Counted from the stretch's first letter, positions 18,399-28,035 are shown. The stretch is 64,000 nt of DNA from Dorea_D hominis (GCF_014287705.1 NZ_JACOOY010000001.1:62001-126000); one strand, 5' to 3'. Made by a program: numbers and translations. The notes: a model not told the origin generated them from the letters alone.

Positions 18399-19640
18399 TC
18401 AGGACTTTGCAAACAGAAAAGAAGACGCAAACTCCCGGATAACATCAAATAATCTCTGTCTGCCGATACTTTCTTTCGATACAACCGGAACAGTTCCAAT
18501 CGACTTTCCATCCAGTGTATATTCTATTGTTCCCACTTTGTCACCTTTCTTCACCGGTGCATGCAGATTCTTCTTTATATGAAGAGAACGCTTGATTTTG
18601 GATATATCTTCTCCCTGTGACAGGACATAGGAAAACCTTTTTTCCGTCATAATTTTAAACATATCTTTTTTGCCGCGTATCAGTTTTATCTCTTTTAATT
18701 TCAGATTTTCTTTCTCCCGGTATACTTTGCATGAGCCGAATCCATATTCCAGAAGAGAAATGGCATCTTTCATCCGCTTCTTACTGTCATCTGCCGCCAT
18801 GATCACTGCGATCAGTTCTACATCGTCTTTTTTTGCAGTCGCAGAAATGCAGAATTTTGCTTTTCCGGTAGAACCTGTTTTCAGTCCGGTTGCATATGCA
18901 TAATGCCTGATCAGTTTATTCGTATTGCTAAGTCCGAATGTTGTCTTTCCTTTTTTCGTCTCGTGTGTAATGTCTTCCATCCAGATTTTGCAATACTTTT
19001 CAATCTGAGGGTGTTTACGCAGCATCTCTCTCGACATTTTTGCAATATCTCTTGCTGTTGTCTCATGTCCGTCTGTATCCAGACCGTTACAGTTCTTAAA
19101 ATGTGTATGCATCATTCCCAGCTCTTCTGCTCGCTTATTCATCTGTCCGACAAACACTTTCTCACTGCCTCCGACATGTTCTGCCATTGCCACTGCCGCA
19201 TCATTGGCGCTTGCCACAGCAATACATTTGATCATCGTCTTAACGCTCTGTGTCTCTCCCGGTTCAAGAAATACCTGGGAACCACCCATAGATGCAGCAT
19301 ACTCAGAAACGGTCACCGGATCTTCCAGTTTTATTTTTCCAGCATCCAGTGCGTCAAATACAAGCAGAAGTGTCATAATCTTCGTTACGCTTGCAGGCGG
19401 GCGTTTCTCATCTGCATTCTTTTCATACAAAACTTTCCCAGTCGATACTTCCATTAAAAGAGCAGACGGAGCCGATACCATTTCTTTTGTATCCTCTGTC
19501 TCCTTCTGCTCTTTTTCTTCATTATCTGTATTTTCTGTAGTTTCCCTTTCTTCTTCCGCCAGACTTAAGATACTGCTCTGGCAGGTCATCATAACAACCG
19601 CTAGCAAAAACACTATCCCTCTTTTTATAATCTGTTTCAT
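18399..19640 (-). CDS. dacF: D-alanyl-D-alanine carboxypeptidase, DacF-like
   Basis: Secreted low-molecular-weight penicillin-binding protein. A signal peptide ends near SLAEE, then an acidic linker rich in Glu and Thr precedes the catalytic domain with SVTK, SAN and KTGSTGKA motifs and a C-terminal domain with HAPVKKGDKVG. Its 413 residues and spacing resemble DacF, which modifies spore peptidoglycan. The symbol is by similarity only. It is a paralogue of the gene at 14026-15237. Confidence 0.85.
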   Translation of the reverse strand: MKQIIKRGIVFLLAVVMMTCQSSILSLAEEERETTENTDNEEKEQKETEDTKEMVSAPSALLMEVSTGKVLYEKNADEKRPPASVTKIMTLLLVFDALDAGKIKLEDPVTVSEYAASMGGSQVFLEPGETQSVKTMIKCIAVASANDAAVAMAEHVGGSEKVFVGQMNKRAEELGMMHTHFKNCNGLDTDGHETTARDIAKMSREMLRKHPQIEKYCKIWMEDITHETKKGKTTFGLSNTNKLIRHYAYATGLKTGSTGKAKFCISATAKKDDVELIAVIMAADDSKKRMKDAISLLEYGFGSCKVYREKENLKLKEIKLIRGKKDMFKIMTEKRFSYVLSQGEDISKIKRSLHIKKNLHAPVKKGDKVGTIEYTLDGKSIGTVPVVSKESIGRQRLFDVIREFASSFLFAKS

Positions 19641-19708
19641 CCGGCATCCACCAATTTTATGTAGTTACTACTAATATAATAAATGCTTACATAAAATATG
19701 AGTAAAAT

Positions 19709-20452
19709 CTATTTTTCCTCCGGGTTCTCCTCTTCATACTTTTCTTTGTTTGCTCTTGCTGTTTCTATCGCTCTCTTGAAATAAATGATACTGCATCTAA
19801 CCGTTATCACTGTTCCAATACCTGCCGCTGCAATTCCTTCTATACCACCTGCTTTAATTCCATTTATTACAGCACCTGCGCCAACACTACAGATCATCCA
19901 TGCAGCTCCCATAGTTGCATAAAACAGTTCTACTTTCTTGCTGGAATGTCTGAGATTTTTTTCCGGCAGGTAACGTTCCAGATAGGAACCACACCACATG
20001 AACACTATAATAAGACCAATCAACAATATGCTTCGTCCTTTTAGTAGCAATACATTTCCTTCTGGCCAGAACAGTACATTCAACATCCATACCGGATCCC
20101 CCCATAATATCGGCAATAATATTAATACATATGGTAAAGTCATCAACAGATAAATAATCAGCTGAAACCTGTGCATCGTATTTTCTCTTACTGTTCCCAT
20201 AAGCATCTTTTCGGTCTCTTCTTTATAATGCTCCGGTTCTATCTTTTTCCCGGCCAACAGTTCACTTACTTCGATATCCAGCTCTCTGCAAATCTCCTCG
20301 ATCAGATTCACATCTGGAAAGGACCTTCCGTTTTCCCATTTGGAAACTGCACGGTCTGTTACATTCAGTCTGTCTCCTAATTCTTTCTGTGTCAGATTTT
20401 TTTCATGTCTGCACTGTGCTATAAATTTTCCCGTCTTCCGTACATCAATCAT
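19709..20452 (-). CDS. XRE-family regulator with membrane domain
   Basis: An N-terminal helix-turn-helix (about residues 5-60, with LTQKELGDRLNVTDRAVSKWE) is followed by a linker and about four transmembrane helices. This architecture is common in Lachnospiraceae and suggests a membrane-tethered sensor-regulator. The start at 20452 has GAGGAG eight bases upstream, so the longer frame is rejected. It is divergent from the NSS transporter gene and may regulate it, though no operator was identified. Confidence 0.85.
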   Translation of the reverse strand: MIDVRKTGKFIAQCRHEKNLTQKELGDRLNVTDRAVSKWENGRSFPDVNLIEEICRELDIEVSELLAGKKIEPEHYKEETEKMLMGTVRENTMHRFQLIIYLLMTLPYVLILLPILWGDPVWMLNVLFWPEGNVLLLKGRSILLIGLIIVFMWCGSYLERYLPEKNLRHSSKKVELFYATMGAAWMICSVGAGAVINGIKAGGIEGIAAAGIGTVITVRCSIIYFKRAIETARANKEKYEEENPEEK

Positions 20453-20572
20453 ATTCTGTACTCCTCTCTGATTCACTGCCCATATCATAACATAATTTCT
20501 TATTTTTCTCACCACACTGTCAGTTGAGTTATATTTTCATCCTTCAAATTGTGTATTTCGCATGATTTTTTC

Positions 20573-20601
20573 TTGAAAATACAAGTTTTTCGTGTCATAA
20601 T
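20573..20601 (+). promoter_or_regulatory. Sigma-A promoter of the NSS transporter
   Basis: TTGAAA (20573-20578), 17-bp spacer, CATAAT (20596-20601), about 50 bp before the start codon. Confidence 0.7.
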
Positions 20602-20651
20602 ATAACACAATACATCTATAAGGAATGCTTATCATTAGAGGAGGTTTTAAC

Positions 20652-22007
20652 ATGCAAAAAAGAAGTAGTTTTTCCGGCAAGCTCGGTTTCGTACTGGCAG
20701 CCGCCGGATCTGCGGTAGGACTCGGTAACATCTGGCGATTCCCCTACCTCGCTGCAAAATATGGTGGAGGAACGTTTTTATTTATTTACCTGATCTTGGC
20801 AGTCACATTTGGTTTTACACTGATGACCGCAGAGATCGCAATCGGACGTAAGACAGGACTCAGCGCCATTGGTGCTTTCACTATACTTGATAAAAGATTC
20901 AAGTTTCTCGGTATTCTGGCATCAGCAGTGCCGATCATTATTTTCCCGTATTATTCCGTTATCGGTGGATGGGTTGTCAAATACTTTTTCGTATTTGTCA
21001 CTGGTTCCGGTCACGCAGCAGCGGGCGACAGTTATTTTACAGATTTCATTGGCAGAACATTCGAACCGATCGGATGGTTTTTCTTGTTTATTGCAGTTAC
21101 AGCAGTTATCGTTGGTTTTGGTGTAGAGCAGGGTATCGAAAAGGTCAGCAAATTCATGATGCCGATCCTCGTTCTTCTAACTCTGTTCGTTGCCTTATAT
21201 GGACTGACGATCGACGGTGCCATGGACGGACTTTCTTACTATCTGAAACCACATATGGCTGACGTATCCGCGAAGACAATCCTTGCAGCTATGGGACAGC
21301 TCTTTTATTCCATGTCACTTGCCATGGGTATTATGATCACATATGGTTCCTATATGAAGAAAGAAAATCATCTGGAAAGTTCTGTACGACAGATTGAAAT
21401 ATTCGATACCGGTGTTGCTTTCCTTGCAGGTCTTATGATTATCCCAGCAGTATTCTCATTTTCCGGTGGTGACAGTTCTGCACTGCAGGCAGGTCCGGGG
21501 CTAATGTTCATTACACTTCCAAAAGTATTTGGCAATATGAAATTTGGCAATGTTGTCGGAACAGTATTTTTCCTGCTTGTGTTCTTTGCGGCGCTTACTT
21601 CCGCAATTTCACTGATGGAGACGATTGTATCAATCTTAAGAGATAAACTTGGCTGGACAAGAAAAGGAACCTGTGTGTTTGTAACAATTCTGGCACTTGT
21701 TATGGGTGTTCCGTCTTCTCTCGGATTCGGTCCACTCAGTTTCATTTCCTGGATGGGAATGTCTGTACTTGATATTATGGACTTTGTCAGCAACAGCGTA
21801 CTAATGCCGATCGTAGCATTCTTCACCTGTATCTTTATCGGTTTTGTAATTAAGCCATCTACGATCGCAGACGAAGTAAAAGTGACAGATGGAACGTTTA
21901 AAGGCGAAAAATTATTTGCAGTTATGATCAAATGGATCGCTCCGATCTTCCTTGTGCTGATCCTCTTAAGTTCCGTAGCAAGTGCATTAGGAATCTTTAC
22001 TCTGTAA
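20652..22007 (+). CDS. Sodium-dependent transporter, NSS (SNF) family
   Basis: Sodium symporter of the neurotransmitter:sodium symporter family, probably for an amino acid. The N-terminus has the unwound TM1 motif AAAGSAVGLGNIWRFPYL, including the NIWRFP signature. About 11-12 hydrophobic segments fit the LeuT fold. The start at 20652 lies 7 bases after GAGGAGG; the upstream ATG at 20625 has no site. It ends before a strong terminator and is monocistronic. Confidence 0.93.
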   Translation: MQKRSSFSGKLGFVLAAAGSAVGLGNIWRFPYLAAKYGGGTFLFIYLILAVTFGFTLMTAEIAIGRKTGLSAIGAFTILDKRFKFLGILASAVPIIIFPYYSVIGGWVVKYFFVFVTGSGHAAAGDSYFTDFIGRTFEPIGWFFLFIAVTAVIVGFGVEQGIEKVSKFMMPILVLLTLFVALYGLTIDGAMDGLSYYLKPHMADVSAKTILAAMGQLFYSMSLAMGIMITYGSYMKKENHLESSVRQIEIFDTGVAFLAGLMIIPAVFSFSGGDSSALQAGPGLMFITLPKVFGNMKFGNVVGTVFFLLVFFAALTSAISLMETIVSILRDKLGWTRKGTCVFVTILALVMGVPSSLGFGPLSFISWMGMSVLDIMDFVSNSVLMPIVAFFTCIFIGFVIKPSTIADEVKVTDGTFKGEKLFAVMIKWIAPIFLVLILLSSVASALGIFTL

Positions 22008-22087
22008 GAAGTATATTGCAACTACAGGAATACATTATACACCAACAGCAGAATATGATAATTTGGGACTTTCTTCCCAAGATAAAA

Positions 22088-22134
22088 CGGACAGGATTTC
22101 AGTTAATATTTTCTAAAATCCTGTCCGCTGTTTA
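22088..22134 (+). terminator. Terminator of the NSS transporter gene
   Basis: A perfect 12-bp stem (22088-22099 with 22116-22127) with a 16-base loop, followed by a T-rich tail. Confidence 0.85.
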
Positions 22135-22233
22135 TTTGATTACCAGAAGCTCGTAAAAATCGCCATTGACTGACTGCCTTTTGAATCTTTCCATCCATAG
22201 ACTGTCTGGCAAGATCTGAGCAGGCTTCTTTGC

Positions 22234-23097
22234 CTATCTCTTTCCACCCATATGGAATACCGCCAGTACACCCGGACCGGTATGGCTTCCAATCACGGTT
22301 CCGATATTATTGATAAGAATATTCTCCACTCCCATCTTCTCACGGACAACTTTTGCCAGATATTCTGCATCTTCCGGGCAGTCTCCATGTGTGATCATGA
22401 TAATCTCATTATCCCATCCTTTTGAACGCTCTACAGACATATCTACAATCTTCTGGATAGAACGTTTTCTTCCTCTCTCTTTACCGATCACCTGCAGCTT
22501 ACCTTCGTCATCTACATGGATGATCGGCTTAATCTGTACCATTGTTCCGAGAACTGCCGCTGTCTTTGACACACGCCCGCCTCTCTGCAGATGATGCAGG
22601 TCATCTACTGTGACATTGTGGCAGACATGTAATTTATTCTGCTCTACCCAGTCTGCAAGTTCTTCAACGGACATGCCTTCCTTCTTATGTTTCAGTGCAT
22701 AATACAGAAGAAGTCCTTCTCCCATACAAGCACACAACGTGTCAATCACGATGATCTTACGCTCCGGATATTCTTCTTTCAGCTCTTCTGCCGCAATCCG
22801 CATACTGTTATATGTACCGCTGAGTCCGGAAGAAAATGCCAGATGAAGGATATCTTTTCCCTCTCTTACAATCTTCTCCAGACCTTCTTTTGCCTGCTCC
22901 GGGTTTACCTGTGTCGTCACAGCCATCTTTCCTTCTCTTAACTTTTGGAAAAATTCCTTTGACGTAAGACCTGACATATCATCATAAGTTTCCTTATCTA
23001 TCGTATATTTTAACGGAATCACCGGAACAGCTCTCTTCTCAAGCCATTCCTTTGGTAAGTCAACTGTACTGTTGACAGAAATTACATATTCACTCAT
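22234..23097 (-). CDS. DegV-family fatty-acid-binding protein
   Basis: DegV/FakB proteins bind a fatty acid and present it to a fatty acid kinase for phospholipid synthesis. Motifs seen are STVDLP at the start, TTQVNP, FSSGLSGTYNS and GGRVS, all typical. The length of 287 residues is standard. It is transcribed alone from a promoter at 23133-23161. The partner kinase is not in the window. Confidence 0.92.
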   Translation of the reverse strand: MSEYVISVNSTVDLPKEWLEKRAVPVIPLKYTIDKETYDDMSGLTSKEFFQKLREGKMAVTTQVNPEQAKEGLEKIVREGKDILHLAFSSGLSGTYNSMRIAAEELKEEYPERKIIVIDTLCACMGEGLLLYYALKHKKEGMSVEELADWVEQNKLHVCHNVTVDDLHHLQRGGRVSKTAAVLGTMVQIKPIIHVDDEGKLQVIGKERGRKRSIQKIVDMSVERSKGWDNEIIMITHGDCPEDAEYLAKVVREKMGVENILINNIGTVIGSHTGPGVLAVFHMGGKR

Positions 23098-23132
23098 CTT
23101 TCAAATCCTCCTATTTCTTAGGTTGGCTACAT

Positions 23133-23161
23133 TATACCACCTGGAAACAGGATATGCAAAA
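23133..23161 (-). promoter_or_regulatory. Promoter of degV
   Basis: Minus strand TTGCAT (23156-23161), 17-bp spacer, TATAAT (23133-23138). The -35 is weak, which fits activation from the adjacent direct repeats. Confidence 0.65.
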
Positions 23162-23170
23162 CATAATACT

Positions 23171-23202
23171 ACACCAACTTACACCAAAATTACACCAAAA
23201 TT
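23171..23202 (-). repeat. Triple direct repeat upstream of degV
   Basis: Three tandem copies of a TTGGTGTAA-containing unit with 10-11-bp period end 9 bp upstream of the degV -35 element. The minus strand reads TGTAAT-N5-TGTAAG, one mismatch from the WalR consensus TGTWAH-N5-TGTWAH, and the period is that of OmpR/PhoB-family response-regulator sites. Confidence 0.6.
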
Positions 23203-23231
23203 ATTACGGTTTGTTCACATTTTCCAGCGTA

Positions 23232-24593
23232 TCAGTTTAACCGTATATGCAGATAACTCCACCCGGACAATGTCTTATTAAAACAGATACTACACACCAC
23301 AACGATACATCCGATCAGAAAACCGATCCAGTTAAAGAGAGCAGTCAATATAAGCAATTGAAGCCGCATAAATTTGAGTGCATAGCCAAGTTCAAAATTC
23401 GGCTGGGTGTAATTAGCGACAGCCACAAAAGCCATGTATAACATTACCTCACTGTTAAACCAGCCGGACTTTACAGAAAATTCTCCCATCACAAGACCTG
23501 CGATCACACTGAGCGGTGTGCTTAACATACTCGGTGTATTAAGAGCTGCAAGTCTTAATCCGTCAATTGCAATCTCCAGAATCAACAATTGGAAAATAAG
23601 CGGAATATTTATCATATCTTTTACTGCCACAAACGCAAACATTTTCGGGAGCCAGTTCAAATTCTGCATAAGCAGAAGAAACACCGGTGTTAAAAAAATC
23701 GTCAAAAAGCTAATCAGCCCTCTCGCTGATTTCAGATACACTCTTGTAAGTGTTGGAAAATAATAATCATTTGCTTCCTCTATGACGTCCAGGATCGATG
23801 TCGGCAAGATCATCGCTGATGGAGAATTATCTACCAGCAGAACCACTTTTCCTTCAAAAAGACATGCCGCAGCCGTATCCGGTCGTTCTGTAAACTTAAA
23901 TTTCGGAAATGGATTGTACCACTTTCTCTTCATCAGACATTCTGCAAGACTCTGTTGGTTCATTCTGAGATCATCGGTTCGGATTGAAAGGACTTTCTGT
24001 CTTAAATCGCAGAGAATCTCCTTGTTCACCCGGTCTTTCATATAGCAGATGGCAATATCTGTGCGCGAACTGTCGCCAACCTCCTGCATCTCCATTACAA
24101 GATGCTCGCTCCTTATCCTTCGTCTTATCATTGCCGTATTGCTGACAACAGTCTCGACAAAACCATCTCTGGAACCACGAAGTGATTTATCTTTATCCGG
24201 CTCTTCCACACTTCTTGCTGGATAAGTACGGCAATCGATTGCGATTGCCCCCTCATAGCCATCCACAAAAAGACAGGTAACACCAGAAAACAGATTTTTT
24301 AACACCTGGTCAAAATCTTCTATTAGCTCTACTTCCGTATAGGGAATCGCCATTTCCATAAATTGCAGAATCCCTGCCGGCATATCTTCTTTTTTGATCT
24401 TTAAAAGTGCATCCATCAGCTTTAACATATCATCGTCTTTATTCAGACCATTGATAAAATAAAAAGAAGCCATCCTTTCGCCGATCATCAGATCGCGCTG
24501 AATCAGGTCAAAGCTCTCCCTCATCGGGAGAGTCTGATTCATATAGGATGTGCTTTCTTCTCTTGAAGCGGTAATCTTTTTCCCGTCTTTCAT
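23232..24593 (-). CDS. GerA/SpoVAF-family spore germination protein
   Basis: Inner spore-membrane protein of the GerA-A family: a soluble N-terminal domain to about residue 270, then several transmembrane helices in the C-terminal third. The pattern DGYEGAIAIDCRTYPARSVEEPD is typical of SpoVAF-like members. The 453-residue protein stops soon after FNKTLSGWSYL, where relatives usually continue for about 20 residues, so the tail may be truncated. No gerB or gerC partner is adjacent. A strong GGAGGGTG site precedes the start. Confidence 0.85.
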   Translation of the reverse strand: MKDGKKITASREESTSYMNQTLPMRESFDLIQRDLMIGERMASFYFINGLNKDDDMLKLMDALLKIKKEDMPAGILQFMEMAIPYTEVELIEDFDQVLKNLFSGVTCLFVDGYEGAIAIDCRTYPARSVEEPDKDKSLRGSRDGFVETVVSNTAMIRRRIRSEHLVMEMQEVGDSSRTDIAICYMKDRVNKEILCDLRQKVLSIRTDDLRMNQQSLAECLMKRKWYNPFPKFKFTERPDTAAACLFEGKVVLLVDNSPSAMILPTSILDVIEEANDYYFPTLTRVYLKSARGLISFLTIFLTPVFLLLMQNLNWLPKMFAFVAVKDMINIPLIFQLLILEIAIDGLRLAALNTPSMLSTPLSVIAGLVMGEFSVKSGWFNSEVMLYMAFVAVANYTQPNFELGYALKFMRLQLLILTALFNWIGFLIGCIVVVCSICFNKTLSGWSYLHIRLN

Positions 24594-24625
24594 ATATGTT
24601 CACCCTCCACTGTCTTACTGACAGT

Positions 24626-24654
24626 TAGGATGTCCTTTTTCTTTTATCTTATTC
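24626..24654 (-). promoter_or_regulatory. Sigma-G-like forespore promoter of the GerA-family gene
   Basis: Minus strand GAATA (24650-24654), 17-bp spacer, CATCCTA (24626-24632), matching the forespore sigma-G consensus GHATR and CATNHTA. It overlaps the dUTPase stop codon and lies about 35-60 bp before the germination gene. Confidence 0.6.
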
Positions 24655-25170
24655 ACTCTTTGTGGTGCTTCCGAATCCTCCGTTGCGTACTTCTTCTACA
24701 TCATCATCGACGGTAATTCCATATTCAACGAAAATTCCCTGCATAAATCCGGTACCTTCTTTTAATTCGACTTCTTTCCCTTCTTTTCCGTCATTTGTCA
24801 GCTTTGCGAAAATATGTCCCTCATTATCGGAGCCATAATAATCGCTGTCAATAATTCCAACTGTATTATTAAGCTGCAGACGGTATTTGAATCCAAGACC
24901 ACTTCTCGGATAGCATTTCAGTACCCAGTTTTCATCCATCTTCACACGAATTCCTGTCGGAACTTTTAATGTCTCCTGCACTTTTAATGTCTTCGTCACA
25001 GGCATGAAGAAATCATATCCTGCCGAACCTGCTGTTGCTCGTCTTGGAAGTTTTATTTTTTCATAAATTCCCCGGATTTCTTCATCCGAAACATCTCCGA
25101 ATGCATCTTTGTATCCTTCTTTAAACTGTACAAAACTTACTTTTTCAAACTGTGCAATTCTCTTAGCCAT
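24649..25170 (-). CDS. dut: dUTP diphosphatase-like protein
   Basis: Trimeric dUTPase family, hydrolysing dUTP to dUMP. Motif 1 (AGSAGYDF), motif 2 (PRSGLGFKY), motif 3 (NTVGIIDSDYYG) and the C-terminal P-loop-like motif 5 (RNGGFGSTTKSE) are seen. An N-terminal extension of about 45 residues is longer than in the minimal enzyme. The start at 25170 follows AAGGAG. Related dCTP deaminases are the alternative. It follows the ABC transporter genes by 48 bp. Confidence 0.85.
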   Translation of the reverse strand: MAKRIAQFEKVSFVQFKEGYKDAFGDVSDEEIRGIYEKIKLPRRATAGSAGYDFFMPVTKTLKVQETLKVPTGIRVKMDENWVLKCYPRSGLGFKYRLQLNNTVGIIDSDYYGSDNEGHIFAKLTNDGKEGKEVELKEGTGFMQGIFVEYGITVDDDVEEVRNGGFGSTTKSE

Positions 25171-25218
25171 ATCATAATTCTCCTTATTTTGATCAACTAT
25201 CATATAGCATACCATTAT

Positions 25219-25992
25219 TTAGTTCCCACATTCAATACTGATTTCATTAAACATTGTAAGAATATCATCAATAGAGGTTGCTTCTTTTTCCTCTTTCTTC
25301 TTATCTAAAACAATTTTTCCCTGATGCATCATAAGAAGCCGATTCCCATACTCTACTGCATAACGGAGATTATGTGTTACCATAATCGTTGTAAGATTTT
25401 TCTCCTTTACGATTTGATCGGTCAGTTCCATGATAAGGTCTGCCGTCTTTGGATCTAACGCTGCCGTATGCTCATCGAGGATCAGATAATCAATCGGTGT
25501 CATCGTTGACATCAGAAGTGCCATCGCCTGTCTCTGACCACCGGACAATACACCGACTTTCACACTCATCTTATCTTCCAGTCCGAGATTCAGTCTGGAT
25601 AACTGTTCTCTGTAATAAGAAATGCGGTTCTTATTTGTTCCCCGCAAAAGTCCATACATTTTTCCTTTGTTGTCGGCAAGTGCCATATTTTCAAGGATCG
25701 TCATGGAAGGACAGGTTCCCATCGCTGGATTCTGGTATACTCTTCCAATCCGGAGATTTCTTTTATATTCTTTTTCTTTTGTAATATCCTTTCCATCCAT
25801 CAGAATACTGCCTTTTTCCGGTGAAATACTGCCACAGATCAGATTCAGCATAGATGTCTTGCCGGAGCCGTTGCTTCCAACTACGGATACAAATTCACCT
25901 TTTCCAATCTGAAGTCCAAAATCATCAAACAGACACATCTCATTGACTGTTCCCGGATTATAATATTTGTGAATTCCTTTTAATTCTAACAT
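25219..25992 (-). CDS. trpZ: ABC transporter ATPase, TrpZ-like
   Basis: Cytosolic ATPase of the importer formed with the two upstream genes. Walker A GSNGSGKT (about 39-46), signature VLSGGQRQ and Walker B YLILDEHTAALD are intact. Its ATG directly follows the permease stop. The T-box upstream of the operon reads a Trp codon, which supports a tryptophan substrate. Confidence 0.88.
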   Translation of the reverse strand: MLELKGIHKYYNPGTVNEMCLFDDFGLQIGKGEFVSVVGSNGSGKTSMLNLICGSISPEKGSILMDGKDITKEKEYKRNLRIGRVYQNPAMGTCPSMTILENMALADNKGKMYGLLRGTNKNRISYYREQLSRLNLGLEDKMSVKVGVLSGGQRQAMALLMSTMTPIDYLILDEHTAALDPKTADLIMELTDQIVKEKNLTTIMVTHNLRYAVEYGNRLLMMHQGKIVLDKKKEEKEATSIDDILTMFNEISIECGN

Positions 25993-26865
25993 CTATTTCA
26001 CCTTCGTCTTTCTTTCCATACTGATGACCAAAATGATCAGGAATAATACTGCTGTGATCAGCTTCATTGCCTGCGGTTCAAAGTTACGGATTGCAACCGC
26101 CACACATGCTTTGTAAATGATCGAACCGATAATGACCGCTGTTGTCGTCTTTACATACGAGATTTTCTTGAAAATACTTGTTCCGATGATTACGCTCGCA
26201 AGTCCGATAACGATCGCACCTGTTCCCATGGAGATTTCAAACACACGCTCTTCCTGTGCAAATACACATCCTGCCAGAGATACAAGTCCATTTGCAATTG
26301 CAAGTCCTAATATTTTCACATTGCCCTGATCTTTTGCAAGTGCAGTTACGACTGTCTCGTTATCTCCGACTGCCCGGAGCAGGTATCCGGACTTTGTATT
26401 CATATAAAAATCCAGAATGATCTTGCATACAACCGCAAGGATGAGTACGACGATCAGCGTCACATAACTTTTCATACTCTCCGGTACAATTCCTGTCAGA
26501 AAATCATTTTTAAAAATACTGTCCTGAGAAAAAAGCGGTACATTCGCTGTACCTGCAATGTAAAGATTTACAGTCCACAGTGCCGTCATCATAATAATTC
26601 CGGACAGCAGATCTCTTACTTTACATTTCACATGAATCAGTCCGGTGCATACACCTGCCAGCACTCCTGCCAAAAAGGAAACCGGCAGTGTCAGATAAGG
26701 ATTCATCCCTCTTGTAATGAGAGCAGCCGTTACAGCTGCTCCCAGAGGGAAACTTCCATCTACCGTCAGATCCGGAAAATCCAGTATCTTATAAGTAATA
26801 TATACACCCAGTGCCAATATTGCATATATCAGCCCCTGTTCTAAAATCGTTACGATAAAATCCAT
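25993..26865 (-). CDS. trpY: ABC transporter permease, TrpY-like
   Basis: Integral membrane subunit of 290 residues with about 8-9 hydrophobic segments, of the branched-chain-type permease fold. The start at 26865 follows GGGAGG; the ATG at 26880 overlaps that site. It lies between the binding-protein and ATPase genes. Confidence 0.86.
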   Translation of the reverse strand: MDFIVTILEQGLIYAILALGVYITYKILDFPDLTVDGSFPLGAAVTAALITRGMNPYLTLPVSFLAGVLAGVCTGLIHVKCKVRDLLSGIIMMTALWTVNLYIAGTANVPLFSQDSIFKNDFLTGIVPESMKSYVTLIVVLILAVVCKIILDFYMNTKSGYLLRAVGDNETVVTALAKDQGNVKILGLAIANGLVSLAGCVFAQEERVFEISMGTGAIVIGLASVIIGTSIFKKISYVKTTTAVIIGSIIYKACVAVAIRNFEPQAMKLITAVLFLIILVISMERKTKVK

Positions 26866-26902
26866 GAAACTTCCTCCCAAAACATTACTTTCTTAATTCT
26901 TC

Positions 26903-27934
26903 TTATTTATCTGCCTTTTTGCTTGCTGTGATCTCGTCAAAACTCTCTACTGCACTCTTGGATAGTTCATCCGGAACTTTGATTCCAAGATTAGAAGCTA
27001 CTTTTTTATTTACATAGAAACCAGGTTTTTTAATGGTTTCATAGTTCATTTCTTCTGCTTTCTTTTCACCTTTTAATACCTGTGCTGCCATCTTACCTGT
27101 CTGCTCTCCAAGTGCAATGTAATCCAGTCCTTCTGCTGCAAGGCATCCGATCTTAACCTGTTCGATCTCACTTCCGAATACCGGGATCTTCTTTGCATTT
27201 GCTTTGTCAAGAATTGTCGGCAGGGAAGATACGACCGTGTTGTCTGTCAGGTTTGTGATGCAGTCCACTTTGCTTAACAGATCATCTGCAGCAAGTGAAA
27301 CATCTGCTGTTGTTGAGATTCCTTTCTTCACAAGTGTAAATCCATAATCTTTTACAAGGCTTTCATATTCTTTGATCGCAGATACAGAATTTGCTTCACT
27401 CGTTGTATACATGATTCCGATCTTTTTTGCATCCGGTAACATCTTACGGATCATTTCCAGCTGTTCTTTTATCGGAAGTTTGTCAGATGTTCCGGTTGTA
27501 TTTCCTACGGCTTCGCCATCTTTGTCTGCAAGTTCAGCACTTACCGGATCGGTAACGGCTGTATAAATAACCGGAATGTCTTTGTCCATTGCTGCATTGT
27601 ATGCACTCTGTGCACTTGGTGTTGCGATCGCACAGATCAGGTCCACTTTATCTGAAACAAAACTGTCCGAAATCTGTCCGGCAGTTCCCATATCTGCGGC
27701 TGCATTCTTATACTTAACTTTCAGATTCTTGCCTTCTTTGATTCCTTCGTCTTCCAGTCCTTTTAAGAAACCTTCCCGGCAGTTGTCCAGTGAACCGTGC
27801 TCTGCGAACTGTTCAATACCGATTGTGTAACTATCTTTCTTTGCTTCACTCTTTGTCTCTGACTTTCCACATCCTGCCATCATCGTTGCTGCCATCATTG
27901 TTGCTAATACTGCTGCTAATACTCTTTTTTTCAT
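26903..27934 (-). CDS. trpX: ABC transporter substrate-binding lipoprotein, TrpX-like
   Basis: Extracytoplasmic binding protein of the ABC_sub_bind (TrpX) family. A signal peptide ends in the lipobox MMAGC, so it is a lipoprotein. Typical features are the IGIEQFAEHGSLD start and the IYTAVTDPVSA segment. It is the first gene of trpXYZ and is preceded by a T-box with a UGG specifier, so it should be induced when tRNA-Trp is uncharged. Confidence 0.88.
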   Translation of the reverse strand: MKKRVLAAVLATMMAATMMAGCGKSETKSEAKKDSYTIGIEQFAEHGSLDNCREGFLKGLEDEGIKEGKNLKVKYKNAAADMGTAGQISDSFVSDKVDLICAIATPSAQSAYNAAMDKDIPVIYTAVTDPVSAELADKDGEAVGNTTGTSDKLPIKEQLEMIRKMLPDAKKIGIMYTTSEANSVSAIKEYESLVKDYGFTLVKKGISTTADVSLAADDLLSKVDCITNLTDNTVVSSLPTILDKANAKKIPVFGSEIEQVKIGCLAAEGLDYIALGEQTGKMAAQVLKGEKKAEEMNYETIKKPGFYVNKKVASNLGIKVPDELSKSAVESFDEITASKKADK

Positions 27935-28035
27935 TGTCTTTTTCTCCTTTTTCTGTGTTTATTGATTTTTGTTTCCTGTTAGGAGAGAAAAATGATCGGG
28001 ACCGACTGACAGATAAGGAAGTCTTATAAAATAAG

